From Buttiauxella sp. B2 (GTDB lineage: Bacteria > Pseudomonadota > Gammaproteobacteria > Enterobacterales > Enterobacteriaceae): a DNA stretch of 64,000 nucleotides. The stretch is from contig NZ_VEXQ01000011.1 of NCBI RefSeq assembly GCF_006376615.1, forward strand, positions 62,001 to 126,000, given 5' to 3'. Both the position numbers and the translations under genes were made by a program. Every line of letters starts with the position of its first letter. The stretch's first letter is position 1. The notes under the pieces are model-generated. The model did not search any database. It saw nothing but the letters and a program-made list of their open reading frames with translations, and was not told the origin of the DNA. This document shows, in pieces, positions 26,743 through 35,849 of the stretch.

Positions 26743-28050
26743 TTATTTCACCAGCCCCATGCTTTGTGGCAGCGCCATAGAGACTGCAGGTAAGTAAGTC
26801 ACCAACATCAAAACAATCGCAATCACCGCAAAGAAGGGCAACAGCGGTTTTATTACCCGTTCTATCTTAATATCGCCGACTTTACAGCCGGTAAATAAGA
26901 TAGGGCCAACCGGTGGCGTAATCGTCCCCAGCGACAAGTTAAACACCATCATGATACCGAAATGCACCGGGTCCATACCAAACTGCATGCAAATTGGCAG
27001 GAAGATTGGGGTGAATATTAATACCGCTGGAGTGGGGTCCATAAACGTTCCGACCAACAACAACACCAGGTTCATAATCAGCAAAATAACAATGAAGTTA
27101 TCTGTCGCGGAAAGTAAGCCAGAAGCAATCAGCGCAGGTATTTTGGTGAATGCCATTACCCAGGACATGATGGACGAAGCGGCTAGCATGAAAATAACAA
27201 TGGCCGTCATTTTGGCGGTTGCCAGGAAGATTTTCGGAATATCTTCTGCTTTGATATTGCGATAAATAATGCCGAGCACCAGGGAATAAACCACCGCGAT
27301 TGCCGATGCTTCTGTTGCTGTGAATATCCCACCCAGAATGCCGCCAATAACCACGACAATCATCATCAAGCTTGGAATCGCATCAAACAGAATACGTAAG
27401 GTCTGGCCTTTATTGGCTGAGCGGTCAGAAACATAACCGCGACGTTTAGCAATAAAACCGGCCACCAGCATAACGCCCAGACCCCACAAAATACCGGGAA
27501 CGTAACCCGCCATAAACAGCGCAGAGATAGAAACGCTGCCTGCTACGGTTGCGTAAACAATCAGTGAGTTGCTCGGTGGAATCAGCATACCCGTAGGTGC
27601 CGAAGCAATGTTAACCGCTGCGCTAAACGCCGGGTCGTACTGCTCTTTTTTCTGAATTGGCGACATAATCCCGCCGACAGCGGCAGCAGAAGCCACGCCT
27701 GAACCACTGATGGAGCCAAACAGCATATTGGCAACCACGTTAGTCTGGGCCAATGGACCTGGCAGGAAATTACTGACCATCTTCGCGCAGTTAATTAAAC
27801 GAATGGCTATTCCACCATTATTCATTAAATTCCCCGCCAGAATAAAGAAAGGAATGGCGAGTAACGCAAAGGAATCAAGGCCGACAAAAACGCGCTGTGC
27901 GGAAGTTAATATCGCACTATCAAACGGTAAAATAAGTAACATTGCAGCGAAAGACGAAATCCCGATGCTGATACTGATTGGCGCTCCGGCCAATAACAGG
28001 AACAGAACTCCGCTAAACATTACTAAGGCAACAATAATCGCAATATCCAT
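26743..28050 (-). CDS. TRAP transporter large permease subunit (DctM family)
   Basis: The 435-residue protein has about 12 hydrophobic helices and DctM signatures, including PFFILAGNLMNNGGIA, MLFGSISGSGVASAAAVGGIM and the C-terminal TPPVGPILFTGCKVG. It is the sodium-driven translocation subunit of a tripartite ATP-independent periplasmic transporter. The start is at 28050, 12 bp after the DctQ gene. No catabolic gene accompanies the transporter, so the substrate (usually an organic or sugar acid) cannot be named. Confidence 0.92.
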   Translation of the reverse strand: MDIAIIVALVMFSGVLFLLLAGAPISISIGISSFAAMLLILPFDSAILTSAQRVFVGLDSFALLAIPFFILAGNLMNNGGIAIRLINCAKMVSNFLPGPLAQTNVVANMLFGSISGSGVASAAAVGGIMSPIQKKEQYDPAFSAAVNIASAPTGMLIPPSNSLIVYATVAGSVSISALFMAGYVPGILWGLGVMLVAGFIAKRRGYVSDRSANKGQTLRILFDAIPSLMMIVVVIGGILGGIFTATEASAIAVVYSLVLGIIYRNIKAEDIPKIFLATAKMTAIVIFMLAASSIMSWVMAFTKIPALIASGLLSATDNFIVILLIMNLVLLLVGTFMDPTPAVLIFTPIFLPICMQFGMDPVHFGIMMVFNLSLGTITPPVGPILFTGCKVGDIKIERVIKPLLPFFAVIAIVLMLVTYLPAVSMALPQSMGLVK

Positions 28051-28062
28051 GTCGACACCTAA

Positions 28063-28605
28063 TCAATCTTGTTTCGAAGAAAATTTTCTGAACAGCCCAT
28101 ATTGGTTATACAGGCAATAGAACAGCGTCATTGCACCGCTCAATGGAATAGCAATGTAGATAATGCCGATTGGAATTTGTAATGCAGAATCAAGCTGCGC
28201 CATCTGGCGGCTCATACCGATATAACCCCCGAAGGTCAGTACCAGTAATGCAAATATTGAGGTGGCAAGTTCGCCGACTATCTCAAGCGACAGGCATATT
28301 TTTCGCGGCAACTTATCGCGCATAAACGTAATAGCCATATGCTCGCGTAGGCCGAAGACATAAGCCCCGCCAATAAGTACCAGCCAGATAAATAAATAAC
28401 GCGCCAGCACTTCACTGACCGCACTTGGGCTATTAAACAAATAACGGGAAGCAACCTGCCAGGTGACCAGCAAAGTCATTAAACCCACAAGCAGAATACA
28501 TAGCAAAGACGCAACTTTATCGACGGCCTGTTTTACTCGTGTGATGTACGAATAAAAATCAGATTTGGACACGGCGGCGGAGGGGACAGACTGAGAACTT
28601 TTCAT
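28063..28605 (-). CDS. TRAP transporter small permease subunit (DctQ family)
   Basis: The 180-residue, four-helix membrane protein has the DctQ pattern (LVTWQVASRYLFNSPSAVSEVLARYLFIWLV then GGAYVFGLREHMAI). It bridges the DctP binding protein and the DctM permease. It lies between the two other TRAP genes with short gaps, implying a dctP-dctQ-dctM operon. Confidence 0.9.
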   Translation of the reverse strand: MKSSQSVPSAAVSKSDFYSYITRVKQAVDKVASLLCILLVGLMTLLVTWQVASRYLFNSPSAVSEVLARYLFIWLVLIGGAYVFGLREHMAITFMRDKLPRKICLSLEIVGELATSIFALLVLTFGGYIGMSRQMAQLDSALQIPIGIIYIAIPLSGAMTLFYCLYNQYGLFRKFSSKQD

Positions 28606-28651
28606 AAAATCTCCACTGGGGGCCAGAAAGCCCCCTGACTTCTAAGCCGTA

Positions 28652-29665
28652 TTACTCGGCCAACTCACGAATTTTTTCGTACAACGTTTTTTGTTCAGGT
28701 GTGGTTAACATGGCAGATTGCAGCGGCTTGCAACGTTCCTGGAAAGGTTTGATATCCACATCCGTGAAGACTGCACCGTTATCTTTTGCAACCTTGCGTG
28801 CACCATCAAGCGCCTGATCCCACAGTTCAAACTGGGTTTGGGTGCTCTCTTTGGCCAGTTTACGGAACAGGTCTCGGTCGCTATCCGTCATTTTGGCGAG
28901 GAAACTTTCGTTAGCCACTAACAGGTCCGCTACCATCACGTGGCGGGTTGTAGAGAAGTAAGGTGCAACTTCGTATTGCTTGAGGTCAGCGTAGGTAATT
29001 TCGTTGTTTTCAGCGCCGTCCAGAACGCCCTGCTGAATTGCGGAATAGACCTCACCTTGCCCCATTGGGACACCGGTTCCCCCCATGCAATCCAACATTT
29101 TAATCATGGTGTCGGACTGCATGACACGAATTTTCTTGCCCTTCATATTTTCTGGGCTGGTGACAGCGGCACCTTTGGTGTAAATGCTGCGCGCACCGGC
29201 TGTATACGCGGTGACGACTTCAAAACCGGTGCCTTTAGTAGAAGCAAACAAACTGTCCAGCACACCGGAAGTAAACACTTTGCGCTGGTGCTCTGGGTTG
29301 TCGTACACATACGGCATTGCCAGCACAGAGAAGTTCTTATTAAAGTTTTCAACCAATGGGTTTGCGACAACCGCCATTTGAATTGCACCGGACTGAACCA
29401 GTTCCAGCGATGCACGCTGGTCACCCAACAGCTCGTTAGGATGGATTTCTAATTTGTAGCGGCCATCTGTCGCTGATTCCAGCTTATCGCTGAATGAGAC
29501 TAATGCTTTGTATTGTGGGTTATTTTCAGATTGGTTAAACGCTGTTTTCAGCGTTACAGCCCCTGTTGGAGCTTCGTCATCGCCACATCCGCTCAGTAAA
29601 ATCGTTGCCGCAACAGCGTTAGCAACCAGCGAAATTTTTGGCAAAACCTGTTTCAAATGCAGCAT
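28652..29665 (-). CDS. TRAP transporter substrate-binding protein (DctP family), lipoprotein
   Basis: This is a DctP-type binding protein of about 337 residues. Its signal peptide ends in a lipobox LSGC (Cys27 from the 29665 start), so it should be membrane-tethered; most DctP proteins are soluble. The family arginine region RSIYTKGAAVTSPENMKGKKIRVM and the following GAENNEITYADLK are clear. The ATG at 29665 gives a usual signal-peptide length with GGGAG eight bases upstream; an ATG at 29686 adds seven residues. It is the first gene of the operon. Confidence 0.88.
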   Translation of the reverse strand: MLHLKQVLPKISLVANAVAATILLSGCGDDEAPTGAVTLKTAFNQSENNPQYKALVSFSDKLESATDGRYKLEIHPNELLGDQRASLELVQSGAIQMAVVANPLVENFNKNFSVLAMPYVYDNPEHQRKVFTSGVLDSLFASTKGTGFEVVTAYTAGARSIYTKGAAVTSPENMKGKKIRVMQSDTMIKMLDCMGGTGVPMGQGEVYSAIQQGVLDGAENNEITYADLKQYEVAPYFSTTRHVMVADLLVANESFLAKMTDSDRDLFRKLAKESTQTQFELWDQALDGARKVAKDNGAVFTDVDIKPFQERCKPLQSAMLTTPEQKTLYEKIRELAE

Positions 29666-29783
29666 CCTTATGACTCCCTTATCCATAATCTCTGTGTGGC
29701 ACTAGTACGTTTTGATGCATTTACTCACTGAATGAATTAAAAATGAAACATTATTTTAATTAATAAGAAATTTTGATTCACTT

Positions 29784-29806
29784 TGTAATTGAGATCTCAA
29801 ATTACA
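29784..29806. promoter_or_regulatory. Palindromic candidate operator upstream of the TRAP operon
   Basis: TGTAATT, GAGATCTC and AAATTACA form a nearly perfect inverted repeat about 120 bp upstream of dctP. It looks like an operator for a dimeric repressor, but no regulator gene is nearby. The remainder of the 29666-30104 gap contains no gene I can support. Confidence 0.45.
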
Positions 29807-30058
29807 GAAAATCCTGGATAGAAAACTTACAATTTCTGACAGGTTTATTAGAAAGGAAAACTCACAAGCCGTGATGACATTGCAATTTTAGAGTGCTTTA
29901 TGGCAATCGTGCAGAGGTGAGGTAGATTTAGCCTTTCGCCGACTGGAGGAAATGAAGTATGAAACTCTCATGCGTTACGCTCGTGCATGCGGTGTTAATT
30001 TTAAACTGCAGCAAATATAAAAGCGGATACAAAGCCCAGTGACAGGTTTGGAACGAAT

Positions 30059-30089
30059 TCCCCCTTTCCCGCAGAGCAGAAAGGGGGAA
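30059..30089. terminator. Long GC-poor-flanked hairpin downstream of the 30105 gene
   Basis: CCCCCTTTC and GAAAGGGGG pair around an 11-base loop just after the stop of the minus-strand gene at 30105. There is no T tract, so it is a weak terminator candidate. Confidence 0.4.
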
Positions 30090-30104
30090 AAGCATTGGAA
30101 GGGA

Positions 30105-30686
30105 TTACTTAGCGGCGTTAGCCTTGATTTGAATAGAATCGGTATAAGTCACACGTACACTTTGGTTTACTTTCAGATCTTTCAAACGAGCCTGAACATC
30201 CGGGTCAACAACAGTGATTGTCTTCTGCTGGCCTTTAGGGCCTTCAAACGTAATTTCGTTATTTTTCAGATCAATGTGTTTGATTTTGAGCTGAACGTTT
30301 ACCTGGCGGAAAGCTTCATGCTCGCGGTCTGCTGGAGTGGCTTTCTCGATACCTTTGGTAGACGATGCAGTCGGTGCGGATTTATCAATATTCGTATCAA
30401 GAGCAACGGCTACGGAGCGCGTAACAGTGGTGTCGACAATATCACCCGCTTTCAAATTGGTCAGCGTACCAGCGTCTTCAGGAACGTTGAGTGACACTTT
30501 ATTCCCTTCAGTTCCTTCCAGCACCACAACATGGTTTTTTTGATCAACTGAAACCACTTTTGCGGAAAAGTGATCGGCCTGAAAATCACCGGAAATTGGC
30601 AGCAGCGCGGCGTTTGCGGCAAAAACACTGAACGCAAGCAGCGAAACGGTAGCGGCACTTTTGATAATCGTATGAATTGGTTTCAT
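30105..30686 (-). CDS. Periplasmic protein of unknown function with two internal repeats
   Basis: The 193-residue protein begins with a signal peptide (cleavage near ANA, residue 27). I recognise no named family. Two similar beta-rich units are visible: residues about 42-97 (AKVVSVDQKNHVVVLEG ... LKAGDIVDTTVTRSVAV) and about 132-189 (LKIKHIDLKNNEITFEG ... LKVNQSVRVTYTDSIQI). Each looks like a small beta-barrel, and a Ser/Thr/Lys-rich linker joins them. It lies between cybC and the TRAP operon, on the same strand as cybC but with its own ribosome-binding region (AAGGACATCTG). Confidence 0.7.
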   Translation of the reverse strand: MKPIHTIIKSAATVSLLAFSVFAANAALLPISGDFQADHFSAKVVSVDQKNHVVVLEGTEGNKVSLNVPEDAGTLTNLKAGDIVDTTVTRSVAVALDTNIDKSAPTASSTKGIEKATPADREHEAFRQVNVQLKIKHIDLKNNEITFEGPKGQQKTITVVDPDVQARLKDLKVNQSVRVTYTDSIQIKANAAK

Positions 30687-30750
30687 AAATCAGATGTCCT
30701 TATAAATTAAATGAAAATACACAAGCCCTGAAGGCAGAGCTAGTATCAGC

Positions 30751-31137
30751 TTAGCGGTATTTTTTATGGTAGGCATTGCGAGTGGTTTTAAACTCTTCTG
30801 CCGCCGCCTGTGCTTCTTTTACTTTACCTTCATTGGCAAGTTTCAGCGCACCGTCAATTTGCCCTACCAGCAACTCAAGGCCGTGGCGATAATCTTTCAT
30901 TTTTGCGCTGTCTGCTGCTTCGTTTTCAAGCTTAGCTGGAGCGCCTTTTTGCGCGTCCAGTGCTGCGGTGCGCATGTTGTTTAGCGAGGTTTTTAACTCA
31001 GCCGCGTTGTCAGTACTTAACACGGTTTTGTAATTCTCAGCGATGGTATCCATATCATCGCCAACTTCTTTTGCCATTACAGCACCTGTGAATAACACAG
31101 ATGATACTGCCAACATTGCAATTAGTTGCTTACGCAT
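30751..31137 (-). CDS. cybC: Soluble cytochrome b562
   Basis: The 128-residue precursor has a signal peptide ending in VMA and a mature four-helix bundle. The two axial haem ligands are conserved: Met7 of the mature protein (KEVGDDM) and the histidine near the C-terminus (NAYHKKYR, equivalent to His102). There is no CXXCH, so the haem is bound non-covalently. The C-terminal half is nearly identical to E. coli cytochrome b562. Its electron-transfer partner is unknown. The gene appears intact. Confidence 0.95.
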   Translation of the reverse strand: MRKQLIAMLAVSSVLFTGAVMAKEVGDDMDTIAENYKTVLSTDNAAELKTSLNNMRTAALDAQKGAPAKLENEAADSAKMKDYRHGLELLVGQIDGALKLANEGKVKEAQAAAEEFKTTRNAYHKKYR

Positions 31138-31194
31138 TACATCACCTTTTTATTATGTCGAAGAAGGGCGCTGCAGGACGCGCCCATTACCGTT

Positions 31195-32547
31195 CTACTG
31201 ACCGGCGATCTTCATCTCCGGTAACAGCACTGAACCACACTGAATATTACTACGCTTCTCAATATCACTGCCCACTGTGACAATTTCACGCCACATATCT
31301 TTTAAGTTACCGGCGATGGTGATTTCACTCACCGGATACTGAATTTCACCGTTCTCAACCCAGAAGCCAGATGCACCGCGTGAATAATCGCCCGTAATGC
31401 CGCTCACGCCTTGCCCCATCAGCTCTGTCACAACCAGACCGGTGCCCATCTCTTTAAGCATGCCGTCGAAGTCCAGACCGCGCCCTTCGATGCGCCAATT
31501 GTGGATACCGCCCGCATGACCGGTGCTTTTCAGGCCCAGTTTGCGTGCTGAATAGTTAGTCAGCAGCCATTGTTGCAAGATGCCATCTTTAATAATGTCA
31601 CGGCGTTCTGTACGCACACCTTCGCTATCAAATGGTGTAGAAGCTAACCCTTTGAGTAAATGCGGATGTTCTTCAATTGTTAGCCATTCAGGTAAAATTT
31701 GCGTGCCCAGAGAATCGAGCAGGAAAGTCGATTTACGGTAAACAGAACCACCCGCAATCGCGCCAACCAAGTGCCCGAACAGGCCAGTTGCCGCTTCGGC
31801 TGCAAAGATAACCGGCGCTTTCATAGTAGAAAGTTTACGTGGCGACAGGCGTGCAAGCGTGCGGCGTGCACACTCGATACCCACAGACTCCGGGCTATCC
31901 AGGTCTTCCATCGCGCGGCCAATGGTGTACGCGTAATCACGCTCCATTTCACCGTTCACTTCTGCAATCACGCAGCTTGAAAGCGAGTGGCGCGTTGAAC
32001 AATAGCTTTGCAGCATGCCATTGCTGTTACCGAAAACTTTAATACCGTAGTGGCTGTTAAAGCTGCCACCTTCGGTATTGTTGATGCGCTTATCCACATT
32101 CAACGACGCATTTTCAGCGCGAGCGGCCAGCTCAATAGCGCGATCGGCGTCCATTTCAGTCGGGTGGAAAAGATCCAAATCTGGTGCTTCGAAGGCCAGC
32201 AACTCTTTATCTGCCACACCGGCAAACGGGTCTGGGGATGTGTAACGGGCAATATCCAGCGCAGCCTGAACGGTACGCGCAACGGCGTCCGGGCTGAGAT
32301 CGGTCGTGGATGCACTACCTTTACGGTTTTGATGATAGACGGTGATGCCTAGTGCACCATCGCTGTTAAATTCGACGTTTTCCACCTCACCGTATCGCGT
32401 GCTTACGCTGATACCAGTGGTTTTACTGACGGCAACTTCTGCGCCGTCTGACTGAGCGGAAGCTAATTCCAGCGCCTGAGATACCGCTTGTTCCAGAACC
32501 TGACGTTGTTGTGCTACTTGCGTGTTTACTTTCATCGCTACTGCCAT
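31195..32547 (-). CDS. pmbA: Metalloprotease subunit PmbA (TldE)
   Basis: The 450-residue protein is the TldE/PmbA half of the TldD-TldE heterodimer, a zinc protease that completes microcin B17 maturation and degrades CcdA. The catalytic HExxxH motif belongs to TldD; PmbA lacks it, and it is absent here too. The sequence matches E. coli PmbA along its length, including [11 protein letters not shown] and the C-terminal [16 protein letters not shown]. The start MAVAMKV is like that of E. coli. It is divergent from darP. Confidence 0.96.
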   Translation of the reverse strand: MAVAMKVNTQVAQQRQVLEQAVSQALELASAQSDGAEVAVSKTTGISVSTRYGEVENVEFNSDGALGITVYHQNRKGSASTTDLSPDAVARTVQAALDIARYTSPDPFAGVADKELLAFEAPDLDLFHPTEMDADRAIELAARAENASLNVDKRINNTEGGSFNSHYGIKVFGNSNGMLQSYCSTRHSLSSCVIAEVNGEMERDYAYTIGRAMEDLDSPESVGIECARRTLARLSPRKLSTMKAPVIFAAEAATGLFGHLVGAIAGGSVYRKSTFLLDSLGTQILPEWLTIEEHPHLLKGLASTPFDSEGVRTERRDIIKDGILQQWLLTNYSARKLGLKSTGHAGGIHNWRIEGRGLDFDGMLKEMGTGLVVTELMGQGVSGITGDYSRGASGFWVENGEIQYPVSEITIAGNLKDMWREIVTVGSDIEKRSNIQCGSVLLPEMKIAGQ

Positions 32548-32645
32548 AATGTAAGGTGAGTGATTTAAGTCTAACAGGATCAGAACAATTTCGCAGTGAA
32601 CAGGCTTTACTGGTAGAATTAGCCACTTTTTTTAAGGAGCCTAAT

Positions 32646-33197
32646 ATGACTAAGCAGCCCGATGACTGGCTCGACGACGTACCAGATAACGAAAATGAAG
32701 ACGAAGATGATGAGATTATCTGGGTCAGTAAAAGCGAAATTAAGCGTGATGCCGAGGAATTAAAACGCCTGGGTATGGAGCTGATGGAGTTGGGCAAGAA
32801 CGCGCTCGACAAAATCCCGCTTGATGAAGATTTGCGTGCAGCAATCGATCTGGCGCAGAAGATCAAGAAAGAAGGTCGCCGCCGTCAGGTGCAGTTGATT
32901 GGCAAAATGATGCGTTCGCGCGACATGGACCCTATCCGCCAGGCGCTCGACAAACTGAAAAACCGTCACAACCAGCAGGTTGCACTGTTCCATAAACTGG
33001 AAGCGCTGCGCGATCGTTTGGTTGAAGAAGGTGATGATGCGATGAGTGAAGTGTTAAGACTTTACCCTGAGGCCGATCGTCAGCAGTTACGCGTGTTGAT
33101 CCGCAATGCACAAAAAGAAAAAGCGACTAACAAGCCGCCAAAATCTTATCGCCTGATATTCTCGTATCTGCGCGAACTGGCTGAAAACCAGGTCTAA
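32646..33197 (+). CDS. darP: 50S ribosome-associated protein DarP (YjgA)
   Basis: This 183-residue DUF615 protein is a 50S assembly factor. An acidic N-terminus (about 1-27) leads into [16 protein letters not shown] and long helices with [17 protein letters not shown]. The length equals that of E. coli YjgA. The ATG at 32646 has AAGGAG nine bases upstream; the open frame further upstream overlaps the pmbA promoter and is not used. Confidence 0.95.
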   Translation: MTKQPDDWLDDVPDNENEDEDDEIIWVSKSEIKRDAEELKRLGMELMELGKNALDKIPLDEDLRAAIDLAQKIKKEGRRRQVQLIGKMMRSRDMDPIRQALDKLKNRHNQQVALFHKLEALRDRLVEEGDDAMSEVLRLYPEADRQQLRVLIRNAQKEKATNKPPKSYRLIFSYLRELAENQV

Positions 33198-33229
33198 AAA
33201 AATGCCCGCAAATCTGCGGGCATTTTTAT
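33195..33229. terminator. Bidirectional terminator between darP and mpl
   Basis: AATGCCCGCA (33201-33210) and TGCGGGCATT (33215-33224) are flanked by A and T runs on the proper sides for both convergent genes. Confidence 0.9.
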
Positions 33230-33263
33230 TGGTGCCTACCGCGTGAAAATGATTTAAAGCCGA

Positions 33264-34634
33264 TTACTGATTTGCAGCTTTCTTTTCCAACGCATCCAGC
33301 AATTTCTGATGAATACCACCGAAACCACCGTTGCTCATCACCAGAATGTGGTCGCCTGGTTGTGCGGTTTTTACCACCATATCAACCAGCGTATCGACAT
33401 CCGCACTCCAGTGCGCAGGCTGGATACACGCTTCTGCCACTTCTACTACTTGCCATGGAATGTGCGGAGGCTGAAGCAGGAAGACTTCATCTGCTCGGCC
33501 TAAAGATGGCGCGAGGTCATCTTTGCTCAGACCCATTTTCATGGTGTTTGAGCGTGGCTCAAGTACCGCAAGAATGCGTGCTGTACCGCCAACTTTGCCA
33601 CGCAATGCGGCAAGCGTTGCCAGAATCGCCGTTGGATGGTGAGCAAAATCGTCATACACCGTCACGCCATTCGCTTCGCCACGCAGCTCAAGGCGACGGC
33701 GAGCATTAACAAAGCTATCCAGTGATTTTGCTGCATCAGCAGGTGTCACACCTACATGGCGTGCGGCGGCAATTGCCATCAAGCCATTATGCATGTTGTG
33801 TTCGCCAACCAGTTGCCAGTGCACAACACCCACGCGCTCGCCATCCAGATACACTTCCCAGTTGGACGCATCCGGATTAAGTTTCTTCGCCTGCCAGTGG
33901 CCTTGTTCACCCACCAGCTCTTGCTCACTCCAGCAACCCATCGCCAGAGTTTGTTTAATGTTGGCGTCGTTTTCAGGCCAGATAATTTTCCCCTGCCCTG
34001 GTACGATGCGCACCAGATGGTGGAACTGTTTCTGAATCGCTTTCAGATCGTCAAAAATATCCGCGTGGTCGAACTCAAGGTTATTGAGGACCAGCGTGCG
34101 CGGGCAGTAATGCACGAATTTGGAACGCTTATCGAAGAACGCACAATCGTATTCATCGGCTTCAATCACGAAGAATGGGCTATCACCCAAACGCGCAGAA
34201 ACGTCGAAGTTACCCGGTACACCGCCGATCACAAAACCAGGCTTGTAACCGCAAGCTTCCAGAATCCAGGTTGCCATACCCGCAGTGGTGGTTTTGCCAT
34301 GCGTCCCCGCCACAGCAATCACCCAACGGTCACGCAGTACGAAATCATGCAGCCATTGCGGCCCAGACATATAAGGGATGCTTTTCTCCAGCACCGCTTC
34401 AACACATGGGTTCCCACGCGTCATCGCGTTACCGATGATTACCAGATCCGGTTGAGAATCGAGCTGGCTTGGGTCGTAACCTTGAATTAACTCAATACCC
34501 TGCTCTTCTAACAGAGTACTCATTGGTGGATACACGTTGGCATCCGAGCCTGTCACTTCATGGCCGAGTGAACGTGCCAGCATTGCCAGGCCGCCCATAA
34601 AGGTGCCGCAAATACCCAGAATATGAATGCGCAT
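33264..34634 (-). CDS. mpl: Murein peptide ligase Mpl
   Basis: The 456-residue Mur-ligase-family enzyme joins the recycled tripeptide L-Ala-D-Glu-mDAP to UDP-MurNAc using ATP. A Rossmann N-terminal domain (MRIHILGICGTFMGG) is followed by the P-loop AVAGTHGKTTTAGM (about 107-120), the central ATPase domain and the C-terminal domain with DDFAHHPTAI. The length fits the family (457 in E. coli). It serves cytoplasmic peptidoglycan recycling. It is divergent from fbp. Confidence 0.96.
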   Translation of the reverse strand: MRIHILGICGTFMGGLAMLARSLGHEVTGSDANVYPPMSTLLEEQGIELIQGYDPSQLDSQPDLVIIGNAMTRGNPCVEAVLEKSIPYMSGPQWLHDFVLRDRWVIAVAGTHGKTTTAGMATWILEACGYKPGFVIGGVPGNFDVSARLGDSPFFVIEADEYDCAFFDKRSKFVHYCPRTLVLNNLEFDHADIFDDLKAIQKQFHHLVRIVPGQGKIIWPENDANIKQTLAMGCWSEQELVGEQGHWQAKKLNPDASNWEVYLDGERVGVVHWQLVGEHNMHNGLMAIAAARHVGVTPADAAKSLDSFVNARRRLELRGEANGVTVYDDFAHHPTAILATLAALRGKVGGTARILAVLEPRSNTMKMGLSKDDLAPSLGRADEVFLLQPPHIPWQVVEVAEACIQPAHWSADVDTLVDMVVKTAQPGDHILVMSNGGFGGIHQKLLDALEKKAANQ

Positions 34635-34809
34635 AAAACTATCCTTTCATTATTTGGCGCACATTCTAACCGTATGTTGGAGGCTGGCAAATCGCATTTA
34701 AGTTAATTCTGCATTTTGCTGGCGCGATTCACCTGTACGCTACTATTTGAATCTTTGTTAGGATTGTTGCAATCGTTTTACTCAACTGACTGACTGCAGG
34801 GAAAGTGTT

Positions 34810-35808
34810 ATGAAAACGTTAGGTGAATTTATTGTCGAAAAGCAGCACGAGTTCTCGCACGCAACCGGTGAACTGACTGCATTGCTGTCGGCAATAAAGC
34901 TCGGCGCAAAAATCATCCACCGCGATATCAACAAAGCAGGTCTGGTTGATATTTTAGGTGCCAGCGGAGCTGAAAACATTCAGGGCGAAGTGCAGCAAAA
35001 GCTCGACCTGTTCGCAAACGAAAAACTGAAAGCAGCACTGAAAGCCCGAGGGATTGTGGCGGGTGTGGCTTCCGAAGAAGAAGATGACATTGTTATTTTC
35101 GACGGCGCGGAACATGCCAAGTATGTGGTGCTGATGGACCCGCTTGATGGCTCATCAAACATCGACGTTAACGTGTCAGTGGGTACGATTTTCTCTATCT
35201 ACCGTCGTATTACGCCGGTAGGCACGCCAGTAACCGAAGCTGATTTCCTTCAGCCTGGCAACCGTCAGGTCGCAGCAGGTTATGTGGTTTACGGCTCTTC
35301 GACCATGCTGGTTTATACCACCGGTTGTGGCGTGCATGCATTCACCTACGATCCCTCTCTTGGTGTATTCTGCCTGTGCCAGGAACGTATGCGCTTCCCG
35401 GAAAAAGGCAATACCTATTCCATCAACGAAGGGAATTACATCCGCTTCCCGACCGGTGTGAAAAAGTACATTAAGTTCTGTCAGGAAGAAGATGCCAACA
35501 CTCAGCGCCCTTACACTTCGCGCTACATTGGCTCTCTGGTTGCAGATTTCCACCGCAACCTGCTGAAAGGCGGCATTTATCTCTATCCAAGCACTGCCAG
35601 CCACCCGCAAGGGAAACTGCGTTTGCTGTATGAAGGTAACCCGATGGCGTTCCTGGCTGAACAAGCAGGCGGCAAAGCCAGCGACGGTAAAGAACGTATT
35701 CTGGATATCATCCCAGAAACCCTGCACCAGCGCCGTCCGTTCTTTGTCGGTAACGAACATATGGTTGAGGATGTAGAACGCTTTATCCGTGAGTATCCGG
35801 ACGCCTAA
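34810..35808 (+). CDS. fbp: Fructose-1,6-bisphosphatase class I
   Basis: The 332-residue enzyme hydrolyses fructose 1,6-bisphosphate in gluconeogenesis. The class I metal-binding motif is [11 protein letters not shown] (109-119), with the preceding EEEDD (about 89-93). Length and sequence match E. coli Fbp. AGGGAAAGTGTT precedes the ATG. It is followed by a 12-bp perfect inverted repeat. Confidence 0.97.
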   Translation: MKTLGEFIVEKQHEFSHATGELTALLSAIKLGAKIIHRDINKAGLVDILGASGAENIQGEVQQKLDLFANEKLKAALKARGIVAGVASEEEDDIVIFDGAEHAKYVVLMDPLDGSSNIDVNVSVGTIFSIYRRITPVGTPVTEADFLQPGNRQVAAGYVVYGSSTMLVYTTGCGVHAFTYDPSLGVFCLCQERMRFPEKGNTYSINEGNYIRFPTGVKKYIKFCQEEDANTQRPYTSRYIGSLVADFHRNLLKGGIYLYPSTASHPQGKLRLLYEGNPMAFLAEQAGGKASDGKERILDIIPETLHQRRPFFVGNEHMVEDVERFIREYPDA

Positions 35809-35818
35809 GACTTTAAAA

Positions 35819-35844
35819 TAGCCTCTCCTTAAAAGGAGAGGCTA
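35819..35844. terminator. Hairpin between fbp and the chemoreceptor gene
   Basis: TAGCCTCTCCTT (35819-35830) and AAGGAGAGGCTA (35833-35844) form a perfect 12-bp stem between convergent genes. The T tract is short. Confidence 0.65.
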
Positions 35845-35849
35845 TACGG

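Noticed and set aside
33756-34490. A 244-codon open frame on the plus strand
   Set aside because: It is antisense to mpl, a clear conserved gene, and shows no recognisable motif.
35176-35760. A 194-codon open frame opposite fbp
   Set aside because: It is antisense to a highly conserved gene and has no supported start.
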